The notes beneath the pieces were generated by a model that saw only the letters and a list, made by a program, of their open reading frames with translations, made no database searches and had not been told where the DNA came from. Position numbers and translations under genes: made by a program. Shown here in pieces: positions 41,302-49,687 of a stretch of DNA of 64,000 nt (position 1 is the stretch's first letter; the number at the start of each line of letters is the position of its first letter). The stretch is from Rufibacter tibetensis (GTDB taxonomy: Bacteria > Bacteroidota > Bacteroidia > Cytophagales > Hymenobacteraceae), in assembly GCF_001310085.1 (NCBI RefSeq), contig NZ_CP012643.1, positions 396,001 through 460,000 on the forward strand, in the 5' to 3' direction.

Positions 41302-43407
41302 CTATCGCACCATTACACGTTGGGTGGTGCTTTGCCCATTTGCTGTTACAGAGATCATATAAACTCCTGGTCTCAGGTTCAAGCTTCTTAAGTTCATTCC
41401 AAGTTCAGATTCAACGTTACCTACTTGTTGGGTATGCAACACTCTTCCACTCATATCAAGGAGACGAACCGTAGCGTTACCTTTTACAGAGTTCTGGAAG
41501 CGAACACTTAAGTTTCCATCAGTAACCGGGTTAGGATACACGCTCATGGCTGAAGAATTTGCAGTTGCCCTGTGCGTTACCGCAATTACCTTAGAATACT
41601 CAAAGGCATTGTCAAAGTCAACTTGTTTCAAGCGGTAGTAAACGGTTCCTGAAGTTGCGGAACGATCTGTAAAGGTGTAGTCAATAGCTACTGAAGAGTT
41701 TCCATTTCCTTTCACCTGTCCTACTTTCTGGAAGTCTTTCCCGTTGGCGCTGCGCTCTATTTCAAAGCGGTCGTTGTTGATTTCTGAAGCAGTACTCCAG
41801 TTCAATTCTACAGCTCCGCTGCGGGAAACTCCTTCAAACTTTGACAAGGTTACCGGTAGTGGATTACCACCAACGCAATCTCCTATCACTACAGATGCTG
41901 TAAACTCTTCACTTCCGCATTCATTGATGGCCAGCACCCGCAAGGTTTGGGTTGTATTGATGGCATCTTCTTCGAAGATAACATTTACTGACACGAAGTC
42001 TTCACCCTGGTCTACTATAAAGAAGCCTTCAGGGAAAATGTACTCATAGATCTCACCGTCTTTGCCTCCGTTGATTCGGAAAACGTAATTAGAGATGTTA
42101 CACACCGTAGGTGGCACCACGAAATTGATTTTAGGCTCCTGGCAAACACCGTCTCCGCCGCCACCGCCGCAGTTCTCATTTGTCTCTACCACCAGGACTG
42201 CTGAAGCAGAACCACAGTAGTTGTTAGCGTTGCCATTGTTTCCATTTCCATTATTCCCGTTTCCGTTACCGTTGTTTCCGTTACCATTGCCATTGTTCCC
42301 GTTGCCATTTCCGTTACCATTACTGGTTTGGTTATCAGTGACAATCACACTAACTTCGCCATCTTCAGAACCAGGAGTAACAGATATTTTGTCAGTTCCC
42401 AAACCGTTTCTAATAACCCAGCCTTCAGGCACTGACCAGTTGTAAGTGAATTGTCCTTTCGCCTGTGCCTTGCCAGTTCCTTTCATAACAGAGGCAGTAT
42501 AGACTAGTGGGGCTGGAAGACCTTTCAAGCAAATTGACTCTGGGCCACTGATGTCCACTGAAAAATCTTTACCTGGTTTAACAGGCAGGGTCGCTACTTT
42601 GGTGCCGCATACCTTATCATTCACTTTGACTTTCATAGTACCGCTCTTCTCGCCTACCCGAACTTTTACTTTGTTCGTGCCTTGGCCACTGATGATCACC
42701 CAGCCAGTTGATGGGTTTCCAGCCTGTGCTCTTGGTACATCCCAGACATAAGAGGTATACACATTTTCAACGGAATACTCAATTTCAGAACCGGCACATG
42801 GGCTTTGGTCTCCCATGATTGGTCTTGGCTGAGAGGTGCTACAGTTTCCATTATTACCGCCTCCGTTGTTACCTCCACCATTATTGCCGCCGCCATTTCC
42901 ACCGCCATTGTTGCCAGTTCCGCCGCCTGTATTACCACCTTTAGATGGAGCACAGATTTTTGGGTTAAATGTGACCATGCCTATTTCACGACCGGCCTTT
43001 GCCTGAATGCGCAAACGAGACATGTTGTTGTAAGCAAAAGTACTTACCTCATAAGTAAATATATCTTCAACGCCTTTCTTGTACCCGTTAATCCCTTTTC
43101 CCTCAAATTTAATGGAGTAGAAAGGGTTATTGGTTGGGTTTTCTATAGTATAGTTGAACTTCTGAGCGGAAGGGTTGAAAGCATCATAATCTGCTGGCAA
43201 CTCAAAAGCCACATTACTTAAATCTTGGTCGCAATTGGTTTTGATGGAGAAAGTTAAGCGTGTAGTAGTGGAATTTACTGCGGTAGCGCTTAACAATTTA
43301 AAGTCAAAGCAGTCATTAGAGCCGGAACATTGGGCTTGCGCCTGATATGTAAGCCCGAAAAGTAAAAGCACAAGTGTGCCCACCCATGAAAGTATAGTTC
43401 TTTTCAT
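41302..43407 (-). CDS. T9SS-secreted PKD-like protein with Gly/Asn linkers
   Basis: 701 residues. Signal peptide 1-25 (ends AQAQ). An N-terminal beta domain (about 27-150) is followed by a Gly/Asn linker (about 157-190), a PKD/Ig-like domain (CSTSQPRPIMGDQSPCAGSE to KPGKDF), another PKD-like domain, a second linker of NGNGNN units (about 361-393), a further Ig-like domain, a fibronectin-like segment (PVTLSKFEGVSR, ELNWSTASEINNDRFEIERS) and a type A T9SS sorting domain (SVYPNPVTDGNLSVRF to TTQRVMVR). It is exported and attached to the surface through the type IX system. Probably an adhesin or structural surface protein; no catalytic domain is seen. Paralogue of the next gene. Confidence 0.9.
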   Translation of the reverse strand: MKRTILSWVGTLVLLLFGLTYQAQAQCSGSNDCFDFKLLSATAVNSTTTRLTFSIKTNCDQDLSNVAFELPADYDAFNPSAQKFNYTIENPTNNPFYSIKFEGKGINGYKKGVEDIFTYEVSTFAYNNMSRLRIQAKAGREIGMVTFNPKICAPSKGGNTGGGTGNNGGGNGGGNNGGGNNGGGNNGNCSTSQPRPIMGDQSPCAGSEIEYSVENVYTSYVWDVPRAQAGNPSTGWVIISGQGTNKVKVRVGEKSGTMKVKVNDKVCGTKVATLPVKPGKDFSVDISGPESICLKGLPAPLVYTASVMKGTGKAQAKGQFTYNWSVPEGWVIRNGLGTDKISVTPGSEDGEVSVIVTDNQTSNGNGNGNGNNGNGNGNNGNGNGNNGNGNNGNANNYCGSASAVLVVETNENCGGGGGDGVCQEPKINFVVPPTVCNISNYVFRINGGKDGEIYEYIFPEGFFIVDQGEDFVSVNVIFEEDAINTTQTLRVLAINECGSEEFTASVVIGDCVGGNPLPVTLSKFEGVSRSGAVELNWSTASEINNDRFEIERSANGKDFQKVGQVKGNGNSSVAIDYTFTDRSATSGTVYYRLKQVDFDNAFEYSKVIAVTHRATANSSAMSVYPNPVTDGNLSVRFQNSVKGNATVRLLDMSGRVLHTQQVGNVESELGMNLRSLNLRPGVYMISVTANGQSTTQRVMVR
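42227..42325 (-). repeat. Low-complexity coding repeat, NGNGNN linker
   Basis: Tandem 6- to 9-base units of the GGNAAY/AAYGGN type encode alternating Gly and Asn. Such tracts slip easily during replication, so linker length is likely to vary between strains. Confidence 0.8.
42838..42935 (-). repeat. Low-complexity coding repeat, NNGGG linker
   Basis: Tandem 12- and 15-base units encode N-N-G-G-G blocks between the N-terminal domain and the first PKD-like domain. Absent from the paralogue at 44138-45703. Confidence 0.8.
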
Positions 43408-43633
43408 GATTAAAAAATTTTAGGATCTGATAGGATTGATAAAGACGTAGTTGTTCAAGGACCCTGGCGAACAGGGACAAAGAGGGGGGATCAGCAGGAA
43501 AAGCTATAAACAGTTATGTTACAGCACCTAACTCAATCAGACTTATTAAAAGGGGATAGTACAGTTATTGCCATATGTTTTTATTGATTCAAGTGTAAAA
43601 CTTAATTATTTCTAATTTTCCACTATATATTCT

Positions 43634-43678
43634 CTTTAACGACATCAACCTGTTGTGGTTTCACAAAAATTGTACTTT
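43634..43678 (-). promoter_or_regulatory. Conserved upstream block, copy 1
   Basis: On the minus strand it reads TACAATTTTTGTGAAACCAC and then, 20 bases on, CGTTAAAG. The paralogue has TACAATTGCGTGAAACCGC and CGTTAAAG. The distance from CGTTAAAG to the start codon is 227 bases here and 228 there, so the block was kept together with the gene. Likely a regulator site or part of a long leader. Confidence 0.5.
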
Positions 43679-44080
43679 CATTAAAAAACACGAAAACAAT
43701 CTTACCTAAACACAAAGCAAAAAACCCATTTAAGGCTTAAAACCTTCAAATACAGAACTTTTCTTAAAATAACCTTTTTGAAATATATAAGACATCTAAT
43801 AAAACCATACATGTCCTACTTATCTATTTAAGGCCAATCTGTAAACCTGCAATACAATCACTTTACAAAAGCCAATAAAAACATATAATTATACATAACT
43901 CTATTAAAGGCTTACAACCCTTACTATATTATTTTTAAAACATATTGGTAATCAGTTAGTTAACTTAAAAGACGCATTTTCTACACAATACAATAATATC
44001 TTAGAATTTTATTATTAGGCCATTGCCTTACATGATACAGCAAGAAGGCTAATATCTTCTATGGCCAGGCTCAAAAAGAA

Positions 44081-44111
44081 GGCAGGCAGCAACCAAGGGT
44101 TACTGCCTGCC
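44081..44111 (-). terminator. Terminator of the second T9SS cargo gene
   Basis: GGCAGGCAG pairs with CTGCCTGCC, plus AACC/GGTT inside, with one mismatch; TTCTTTTTGAG follows on the minus strand. Confidence 0.8.
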
Positions 44112-44137
44112 AGGCATCCTATCAATTCAAGTCTTGC

Positions 44138-45703
44138 TTATCTTACTATGATCCGCTGCGTAGTGCTTTGGCCCTTGGCTACAACTGTGATCATGTAGAT
44201 ACCTGGTTTCAAATTCAGGTTAGTGAAGCTCAAAGCTACTTCAGAGTTCACGTTGCTTAACTCCTGGGTTTGCAGTACTCTTCCGCTCATGTCTGCCAAA
44301 CGAATACTTGCGGCTCCATTTACTGCATCTTGGAAGCGAACCGTTACTCTTCCATCAGTTACCGGGTTAGGGTACATACTTATTGAAGGTAAGCTACCAG
44401 TTGCCGCCACGTGGTTAACAGCTACCACTTTTGAGTATTCTGAAGCATTGTTAAAGTCAACTTGTTTCAAGCGGTAGTACACAGTTCCTGAAGTGCTGGC
44501 GCGGTCTGTGTAGGTGTAGTCAATAGCTACTGAAGAGTTTCCATTTCCTTTCACCTGCCCTACTTTCACAAAGTCTTTGCCATTGGCACTGCGCTCTATC
44601 TCAAAGCGGTCGTTGTTTATTTCTGAGGCCGTAGTCCAGTTAAGTACCACCGCACCGCCACGGGACACTCCTTCAAATTTAGTTAGGGTCACTGGAAGCG
44701 GGTTACCTAATCCGCAATCTGCGACAACTATTGAAACATTGGCTGTATCAGTGCCACATTCATTAACAGCTGTGACCGTGATGGTATGCGCCTGGCCTAA
44801 TTGCTCTTCTTCAAACACGGCTACCACAGTTACAAAACCAGGACCTTCTTCCAGAACCAAGAAACCTTCTGGCACTTCAAAGGCATAAGTCACGCCTTCC
44901 TGCATTTCATTCACTCTAATGGTGGTAGGCTCGTCGGCAAGGTTACAGATGGTATCTGGGGCGGCAAGTGTTACTTCTGGTATCTGGCAAACAGAACCTC
45001 CACCGCAGTTTTCATTTGTTTCTACCAGTATACCGTCAGAAGCTGTTCCACAGTAGCCCTGTTTGTAACCCCCTACTCCGTTTCCGTTGTTTCCGTTTCC
45101 ACTCACTGCGGTATTGTCACTTACATACACGTTTACTTCACCATCTGTAGCACCTGGTATTACCACTATCTTATCAGTGTTTTGTCCGCTCTGGATAGTC
45201 CAGTCAGCGGGTACAGTCCAGTTGAAGATGAACTCGCCTTTTTTGATGTTCCCGTTTCCTTTGGCCTTCTTGACAGAGGCAGTGTAGGTTTGCGGCTCTT
45301 TCACGCAAATAGAATCTGGCCCTGCAATTGTCACCTCAAAGTCTTTACCGGGTTTCACTGGGAGGGTGGCTACTTTAGTGCCACAAACCGGATCAGTTAC
45401 CTTCACCTTCATGGTTCCGCTTTTCTGACCCACTCTCACGGTCACACAATTCGTACCCTGTCCAGAGATAATTTCCCAACCTACTGGCGGCTCACCAGCA
45501 TGGGCTCTAGGCACGTCCCATACATAGGAGGTATAGTTGCGGTCATTTTCAATACAGTACACTTCAATGTCACCAGGGCAAGGGTGTTGGTTTCCGGTGA
45601 TAGGTCTTGGCTGAGAGGTATTACACTGGGCCTGGGCTTGACCAATGAAAGCGAAAAGTATAAGCATAAGGGTGCTTGCCCATGAAAGTATAGTTCTTTT
45701 CAT
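44138..45703 (-). CDS. T9SS-secreted PKD-like protein, shorter paralogue
   Basis: 521 residues. Signal peptide 1-25 nearly the same as in the neighbour (MKRTILSWASTLML). After it come two PKD/Ig-like domains (CNTSQPRPITGNQHPCPGD to KPGKDFEV, then GPDSICVKEPQTYTASVKKA), a short NGNNGNGVGG linker, an Ig-like domain, the fibronectin-like part (PVTLTKFEGVSRGGAVVLNW) and a type A T9SS sorting domain (ISMYPNPVTDGRVTVRF to TTQRIIVR). It lacks the N-terminal domain and the first Gly/Asn linker of the 701-residue paralogue. A tandem duplication followed by domain gain or loss explains the pair. Surface-attached, function unknown. Confidence 0.9.
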   Translation of the reverse strand: MKRTILSWASTLMLILFAFIGQAQAQCNTSQPRPITGNQHPCPGDIEVYCIENDRNYTSYVWDVPRAHAGEPPVGWEIISGQGTNCVTVRVGQKSGTMKVKVTDPVCGTKVATLPVKPGKDFEVTIAGPDSICVKEPQTYTASVKKAKGNGNIKKGEFIFNWTVPADWTIQSGQNTDKIVVIPGATDGEVNVYVSDNTAVSGNGNNGNGVGGYKQGYCGTASDGILVETNENCGGGSVCQIPEVTLAAPDTICNLADEPTTIRVNEMQEGVTYAFEVPEGFLVLEEGPGFVTVVAVFEEEQLGQAHTITVTAVNECGTDTANVSIVVADCGLGNPLPVTLTKFEGVSRGGAVVLNWTTASEINNDRFEIERSANGKDFVKVGQVKGNGNSSVAIDYTYTDRASTSGTVYYRLKQVDFNNASEYSKVVAVNHVAATGSLPSISMYPNPVTDGRVTVRFQDAVNGAASIRLADMSGRVLQTQELSNVNSEVALSFTNLNLKPGIYMITVVAKGQSTTQRIIVR

Positions 45704-45875
45704 GATAGGGAATTTTAAACTTGATTTGGATTGTAATTAGACGTAGTTATCCTGTGTACCTAATTTTGGGTTAGGTAGGATGTAATAAATAAAAGCTGGA
45801 TTAGCAGTAAACTTATGTAGCTGGAGACTTAATCAGTATCCAAAAGAAGGGTAAGTATAGTTAGATTCATATTTT

Positions 45876-45883
45876 CAAATTTA
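45876..45883 (-). promoter_or_regulatory. Possible -7 box of the 521-residue T9SS gene
   Basis: TAAATTTG fits TAnnTTTG exactly, implying a leader of about 165 bases. No exact counterpart was found before the 701-residue paralogue, which lowers confidence. Confidence 0.4.
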
Positions 45884-45930
45884 AGGTTAGGTTGAGCAAC
45901 TTAGTTATCTTCAATTTCTTTCTATACCAG

Positions 45931-45974
45931 CTTTAACGGTGGCACTTGTTTGCGGTTTCACGCAATTGTATTTT
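45931..45974 (-). promoter_or_regulatory. Conserved upstream block, copy 2
   Basis: TACAATTGCGTGAAACCGCA followed by CGTTAAAG; counterpart of 43634-43678, at the same distance from its start codon. Confidence 0.5.
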
Positions 45975-46304
45975 AGCAAAATGTTACAACCACTATCTTT
46001 ACATATTTATATTTAATAAGAAAAAAACTTTTATTTTCACTTGTTTTTGACCTTTTTACTTAAATGAAGCAAAATTGTTTATTGTATTCCTTCTACTAAT
46101 CTGACCAAAAAATCTTTATTGGAAATTATATATAGTGCAATTTGTATACATATCTTTTTTAATACTCTCTCCGTTTTATAATACCTGTCAGGCAACATCT
46201 ACCAGAAACTAGAGGAAACGAATTGCCAGAAAAGCCTATCTTTACAGACTCTTATACCCGAGCCGGTAGAATTCAATAGCTGGCTTACAAGATGATACAG
46301 AACA

Positions 46305-47807
46305 ATGAGCGTTACATTTGATGATTTCAACCTACAACCCGATTTACTGGACGGTATTCGGTCAATGGGTTATAAGCAAGCTACCCCTGTTCAGGCACAA
46401 GCAATCCCTTTTATATTAGAGTCAAAAGATTTGATTGCCTGCGCCCAGACGGGCACAGGTAAAACAGCTGCTTTTCTAGTACCTACCTTAAGCAAAATCA
46501 CAGAGGCTAAATACGACTTCACCAGTACCTTGATCTTGGTACCCACCCGTGAATTAGCCAAACAGATTGATGACCAGGTGGAAGGACTTAGCTACTTTAC
46601 GGGCGCTACCTCTATTGCCATCTACGGCGGTAACAATGCCCAGAACTGGGACCAACAGAAGAAAGCGTTGACCAGCGGAGCAGACATTATTATAGCCACT
46701 CCAGGCCGTCTTATTGCTCACATGCAAATGGGGTACGTGAAACTAGACCAGGTGAAGTACCTTATCTTAGATGAGGCCGATAAAATGCTGGACATGGGTT
46801 TTATGGATGATCTTAACAAGATTATCTCTCAATTGCCTAAAGAACGCCAGACGCTTATGTTTTCGGCCACCATGCCGCCTAAGATCAGAACCTTCGCAAA
46901 GCAGATTTTACAGGAGCCTGAAGAGATAAGCCTTTCCATCTCCAAGCCGGCGGCTAACATAGACCAGCGTATTTACCTGGTGTATGACAACCAAAAGCTG
47001 AGAGTTTTGCAGCACATTTTAAAACACGCTGAGATTCAGACCATGATTTTGTTCACCTCGCGCAAAAATGCGGTGAATGACATTGTGCGGTCTCTGCAGA
47101 AAATGGGCTTTGACGCTGAAGGCATCAGCTCTGACCGCACACAGGATGAGCGGGAAGCCACCTTACAGCGCTTCAGAAACAAGCAATTGCAGGTGTTGGT
47201 AGCAACAGACGTAATGTCCAGAGGAATTGACGTGGAGGGAATCAGCCACGTTGTAAACTTTGACGTGCCCCAGGATGCAGAAGACTATGTGCACCGCATT
47301 GGCCGTACAGCCAGGGCGGCAACCTCAGGTGTGGCCATCACTTTTGTGAATGAGCAAGACCAGGAAAGACTGGTAAAGATTGAAAAGCTGATCGAACGTG
47401 AGCTTCCTAAACTGCCCTTACCTGAAGGCGTAGGCGAAGGCCCGACCTTTGACCCGGTAGGCAACAGCAAAAGAGGTGGCAACAGAGGCCGGGGAGGTGC
47501 TCCCGCAGGCCGTGGCGGACGCTCAGAAGGTGGTCGCCCAGAAGGAAGGAGAAGAGAAGTATTAGGCAGTGGTAGCCGCGACAACAACCGCAGAAGAGAC
47601 GCAAAACCCCGCAGCGAAAAACCAGCCGGAGAAATTACGGAAGGCTCTGCGCCACGCCCACCCAGAACGGAGGGACAACCTCAGGCACCAAGAGTTGAAG
47701 GAGAGGAAGTAAAGCGTAAGAAAAAGCGTCGTAAAAAACCTGCTGCTCCCAAAGCGGCGGAAGGCGGACAAACCACAACCGCTACTCCTACGTCATCAGC
47801 AGAATAG
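46305..47807 (+). CDS. DEAD-box RNA helicase with basic Gly/Arg-rich tail
   Basis: 500 residues. The helicase core (1 to about 375) has the Q motif (ATPVQAQAIP), AQTGTGKT, PTRELAKQ, TPGRLI, DEADKMLDMGF, SAT, RGIDV and HRIGRTAR. The last 125 residues are a low-complexity tail rich in Arg, Gly, Pro and Lys (GRGGAPAGRGGRSEGGRP, KRKKKRRKKPAA), which binds RNA without sequence preference in similar proteins. It probably helps ribosome assembly or mRNA unfolding in the cold. ATG 46305 gives the standard N-terminus MSVTFDDFNLQP. Monocistronic. Confidence 0.95.
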   Translation: MSVTFDDFNLQPDLLDGIRSMGYKQATPVQAQAIPFILESKDLIACAQTGTGKTAAFLVPTLSKITEAKYDFTSTLILVPTRELAKQIDDQVEGLSYFTGATSIAIYGGNNAQNWDQQKKALTSGADIIIATPGRLIAHMQMGYVKLDQVKYLILDEADKMLDMGFMDDLNKIISQLPKERQTLMFSATMPPKIRTFAKQILQEPEEISLSISKPAANIDQRIYLVYDNQKLRVLQHILKHAEIQTMILFTSRKNAVNDIVRSLQKMGFDAEGISSDRTQDEREATLQRFRNKQLQVLVATDVMSRGIDVEGISHVVNFDVPQDAEDYVHRIGRTARAATSGVAITFVNEQDQERLVKIEKLIERELPKLPLPEGVGEGPTFDPVGNSKRGGNRGRGGAPAGRGGRSEGGRPEGRRREVLGSGSRDNNRRRDAKPRSEKPAGEITEGSAPRPPRTEGQPQAPRVEGEEVKRKKKRRKKPAAPKAAEGGQTTTATPTSSAE

Positions 47808-47822
47808 GCTGTTTACTTTTTC

Positions 47823-47874
47823 CATAAACTGAATCGGGGCTGTTTTCCAAAAAACAGCCCCGATTCAGTTTATG
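47823..47874. terminator. Bidirectional terminator, 24-bp perfect stem
   Basis: Arms 47823-47846 and 47851-47874 are perfect complements with a 4-base loop (CCAA), between the convergent helicase and menA genes. The inner part (GGGGCTGTTTT and its complement) is like the core of the interspersed repeats. Confidence 0.85.
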
Positions 47875-47875
47875 T

Positions 47876-48814
47876 CTATCTGTCCAACAACAACCCTATT
47901 CCCAGTAGTACTACAAAGCAAAGGGTAGACAGCGCCATTTGTTTCAAAAGTGGATCTAGCTGCACGGCCGTTTGTCTGCGTTTCACCTCCCGCCCATTAT
48001 ACAGGAGAAGGGGAACCGAACCCAGGAACAACCACGGCCAAAGCGTTGCATTCTCCCGCACCCACACAAACACAACGGTACAAAGCACACCTGCTGTCAA
48101 GAGAAGCCAATGGTATCTCCGGGCGCGCAAAGCACCCAACCGTACTGGCACCGACCGCTTACCCGCTAACTCATCTGACTTTAAATCCCGGATGTTGTTT
48201 ACGTTTAGAACGGCAGCCGAAAAGAAACCAAGGCTGGAGGCAGGTAACAGCAATTCAGAAAAAATGCGGTTGGTTTGCAGGAAATACGTTCCTAACACGC
48301 CTACCCAACCAAAAAAGAAGAACACCGATATATCTCCGAAGCCTGCATAGCCATAGGGTTTGGCCCCGTTGGTGTATCCAATAGCTGCCCAGATGGCCCC
48401 AAATCCTAACAGCAGGAAAAACAAAAACAGGTACAGCCCTGAAGTGCCCAGCGCTACCCATAACAAGGCAACCCCAGAAACCAATGATAATAAGCTGAAC
48501 ACCACAATGGCGGCCCGCATCTGGGCTGGAGAAATCTGCCCGGCCTGCACCGCGCGCTGTGGCCCTTCCCTATGCTGGTTATCGGCACCGTGCTTGGTGT
48601 CACCGTAATCATTAGCAAGGTTAGAGAGAATCTGTAGAAACAGGGTAGTCAGGACACATAAGAGCAACACCGGCCACCTAGAAAGATGGTCAGCAGCCGC
48701 CAGAAAGCCGCCCATACCAATACATGACAACGCCAGGGGCAGCGTCCGTAACCGAAATGCTGACACCCATGTACCCGTCGTTGGCCGTTTCAGGGCCGTC
48801 TTTTCAATACTCAC
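47876..48814 (-). CDS. menA: 1,4-dihydroxy-2-naphthoate polyprenyltransferase
   Basis: 312-residue UbiA-superfamily membrane protein with about eight helices. It attaches the polyprenyl tail to DHNA in menaquinone synthesis. The two Asp-rich Mg-binding motifs are NDYGDTKHGAD and DLKSDELAGKRSVPVRLG; QHREGPQRAVQAG is typical of MenA. It starts 10 bases downstream of the glutathione peroxidase gene, so both are probably on one transcript. Its stop lies against the terminator stem at 47823-47874. Confidence 0.95.
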   Translation of the reverse strand: MSIEKTALKRPTTGTWVSAFRLRTLPLALSCIGMGGFLAAADHLSRWPVLLLCVLTTLFLQILSNLANDYGDTKHGADNQHREGPQRAVQAGQISPAQMRAAIVVFSLLSLVSGVALLWVALGTSGLYLFLFFLLLGFGAIWAAIGYTNGAKPYGYAGFGDISVFFFFGWVGVLGTYFLQTNRIFSELLLPASSLGFFSAAVLNVNNIRDLKSDELAGKRSVPVRLGALRARRYHWLLLTAGVLCTVVFVWVRENATLWPWLFLGSVPLLLYNGREVKRRQTAVQLDPLLKQMALSTLCFVVLLGIGLLLDR

Positions 48815-48824
48815 TTAAAAACGT

Positions 48825-49412
48825 TTAGCTGTTGATGTCACGCAGCAACTCCTCACTTAAGGGAGAAACTTTAGAAGGGTAAAACTTAAGAACTTTGCCG
48901 TCTTCGCTGATGAGGTACTTACAGAAGTTCCAGTTAGGCGCTTCAGTATTGGTGCCGTTCGCATCTTTGCTAGTAAGCCATTTGTACAATGGTTGCTGCT
49001 CTGCTCCTACCACTGAGGCTTTCTGGAATAGCGGGAACGTTACCCCGAAGTTCTTTTGGCAGAATTGGGCAATCTGCTCATTGGTACCTGACTCTTGCCC
49101 ACCAAAATCATTGGCTGGAAAACCAAGCACTACTACTTTGTCGCCATGCAGTTTGTGCAATTTCTCCAGGTCTGCGTACTGCGGCGTATACCCACACTCA
49201 GAGGCCACATTCACAATCAAGACTTTCTTGCCTTTGTACTTCTGTAGATTGGTTTCTTTTCCGTCAATGGTTTGCAACGGAATACTATAAATAGATGAAG
49301 GCTGCTGGGTTGTATTCATAGTAGTAGAAGTTGGTGTTTCCTGGCTTGTAACCGCCAGGCCAGAACAGGCAGTTAACAACGAAAGCGAGAAAAGGGTAAT
49401 CAATTGATGCAT
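48825..49412 (-). CDS. Lipoprotein-type glutathione peroxidase family thiol peroxidase
   Basis: 195 residues. A lipobox LLTAC (Cys16) shows it is anchored in the envelope, unlike most bacterial members. The peroxidase domain covers about 40-195: the peroxidatic Cys73 is in NVASECGYTPQY, followed by LGFPANDFGGQE (Gln of the catalytic tetrad) and WNFCKYLI (Trp/Asn). Cysteine replaces selenocysteine, and such enzymes normally use thioredoxin. Upstream of menA by 10 bases, which suggests co-expression with menaquinone synthesis. Confidence 0.92.
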   Translation of the reverse strand: MHQLITLFSLSLLTACSGLAVTSQETPTSTTMNTTQQPSSIYSIPLQTIDGKETNLQKYKGKKVLIVNVASECGYTPQYADLEKLHKLHGDKVVVLGFPANDFGGQESGTNEQIAQFCQKNFGVTFPLFQKASVVGAEQQPLYKWLTSKDANGTNTEAPNWNFCKYLISEDGKVLKFYPSKVSPLSEELLRDINS

Positions 49413-49627
49413 GATGGTGAAAGGTTATTGGTTCCTTAACCGCTTGTTTAAAATATTGTTTGGTCTTATTCTGAGTGTTCAAGCATTAGGTAAGCTGCTA
49501 GTTTGTAGTGGCTTTAAAAAAATCAGACTCAGAACCCTTTTCTGCGAAATAGAATCCTGCAAGAATTAAGTTCTTCTTCTGATTTGTAAAAAGCCGGACC
49601 TACTCAAATTAACCTGCTACCATTAAG

Positions 49628-49677
49628 TACACTGCCCTTCTTGGTGTATAGGCTGTTACATCAAGAAGGGCAGTGTA
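49628..49677 (-). terminator. Terminator of the arginase-argS transcript
   Basis: TACACTGCCCTTCTTG pairs with CAAGAAGGGCAGTGTA over 16 bases around an 18-base loop, just after the argS stop. Confidence 0.8.
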
Positions 49678-49687
49678 TTCAATAAGT

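Larger units (their letters stand above)
43408..44137. other. Gene-free AT-rich spacer between the T9SS paralogues, 730 bases
   Basis: No coding frame found. It holds the terminator of the upstream paralogue (44081-44111), then several hundred bases of very AT-rich sequence, and the leader of the 701-residue protein with a block (43634-43678) that is also conserved at the same distance before the paralogue. Confidence 0.5.
45704..46304. other. Gene-free divergent spacer between T9SS paralogue and helicase
   Basis: No coding frame found. Contains a -7 box for the minus-strand paralogue (45876-45883), the conserved block 45931-45974, AT-rich filler, and TATCTTTA at 46237-46244 (+), one base off the -7 consensus, as the likely helicase promoter. 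Confidence 0.45.

Noticed and set aside
42220..42330. Regularly spaced repeats that could suggest a CRISPR array
   Set aside because: Units are 6-9 bases without unique spacers and encode Gly/Asn in frame with the surrounding protein.
44801..45685. A 294-codon open frame on the plus strand
   Set aside because: It is antisense to the 521-residue T9SS protein, whose signal peptide, PKD-like and sorting domains are clear; the antisense product has no recognisable features.
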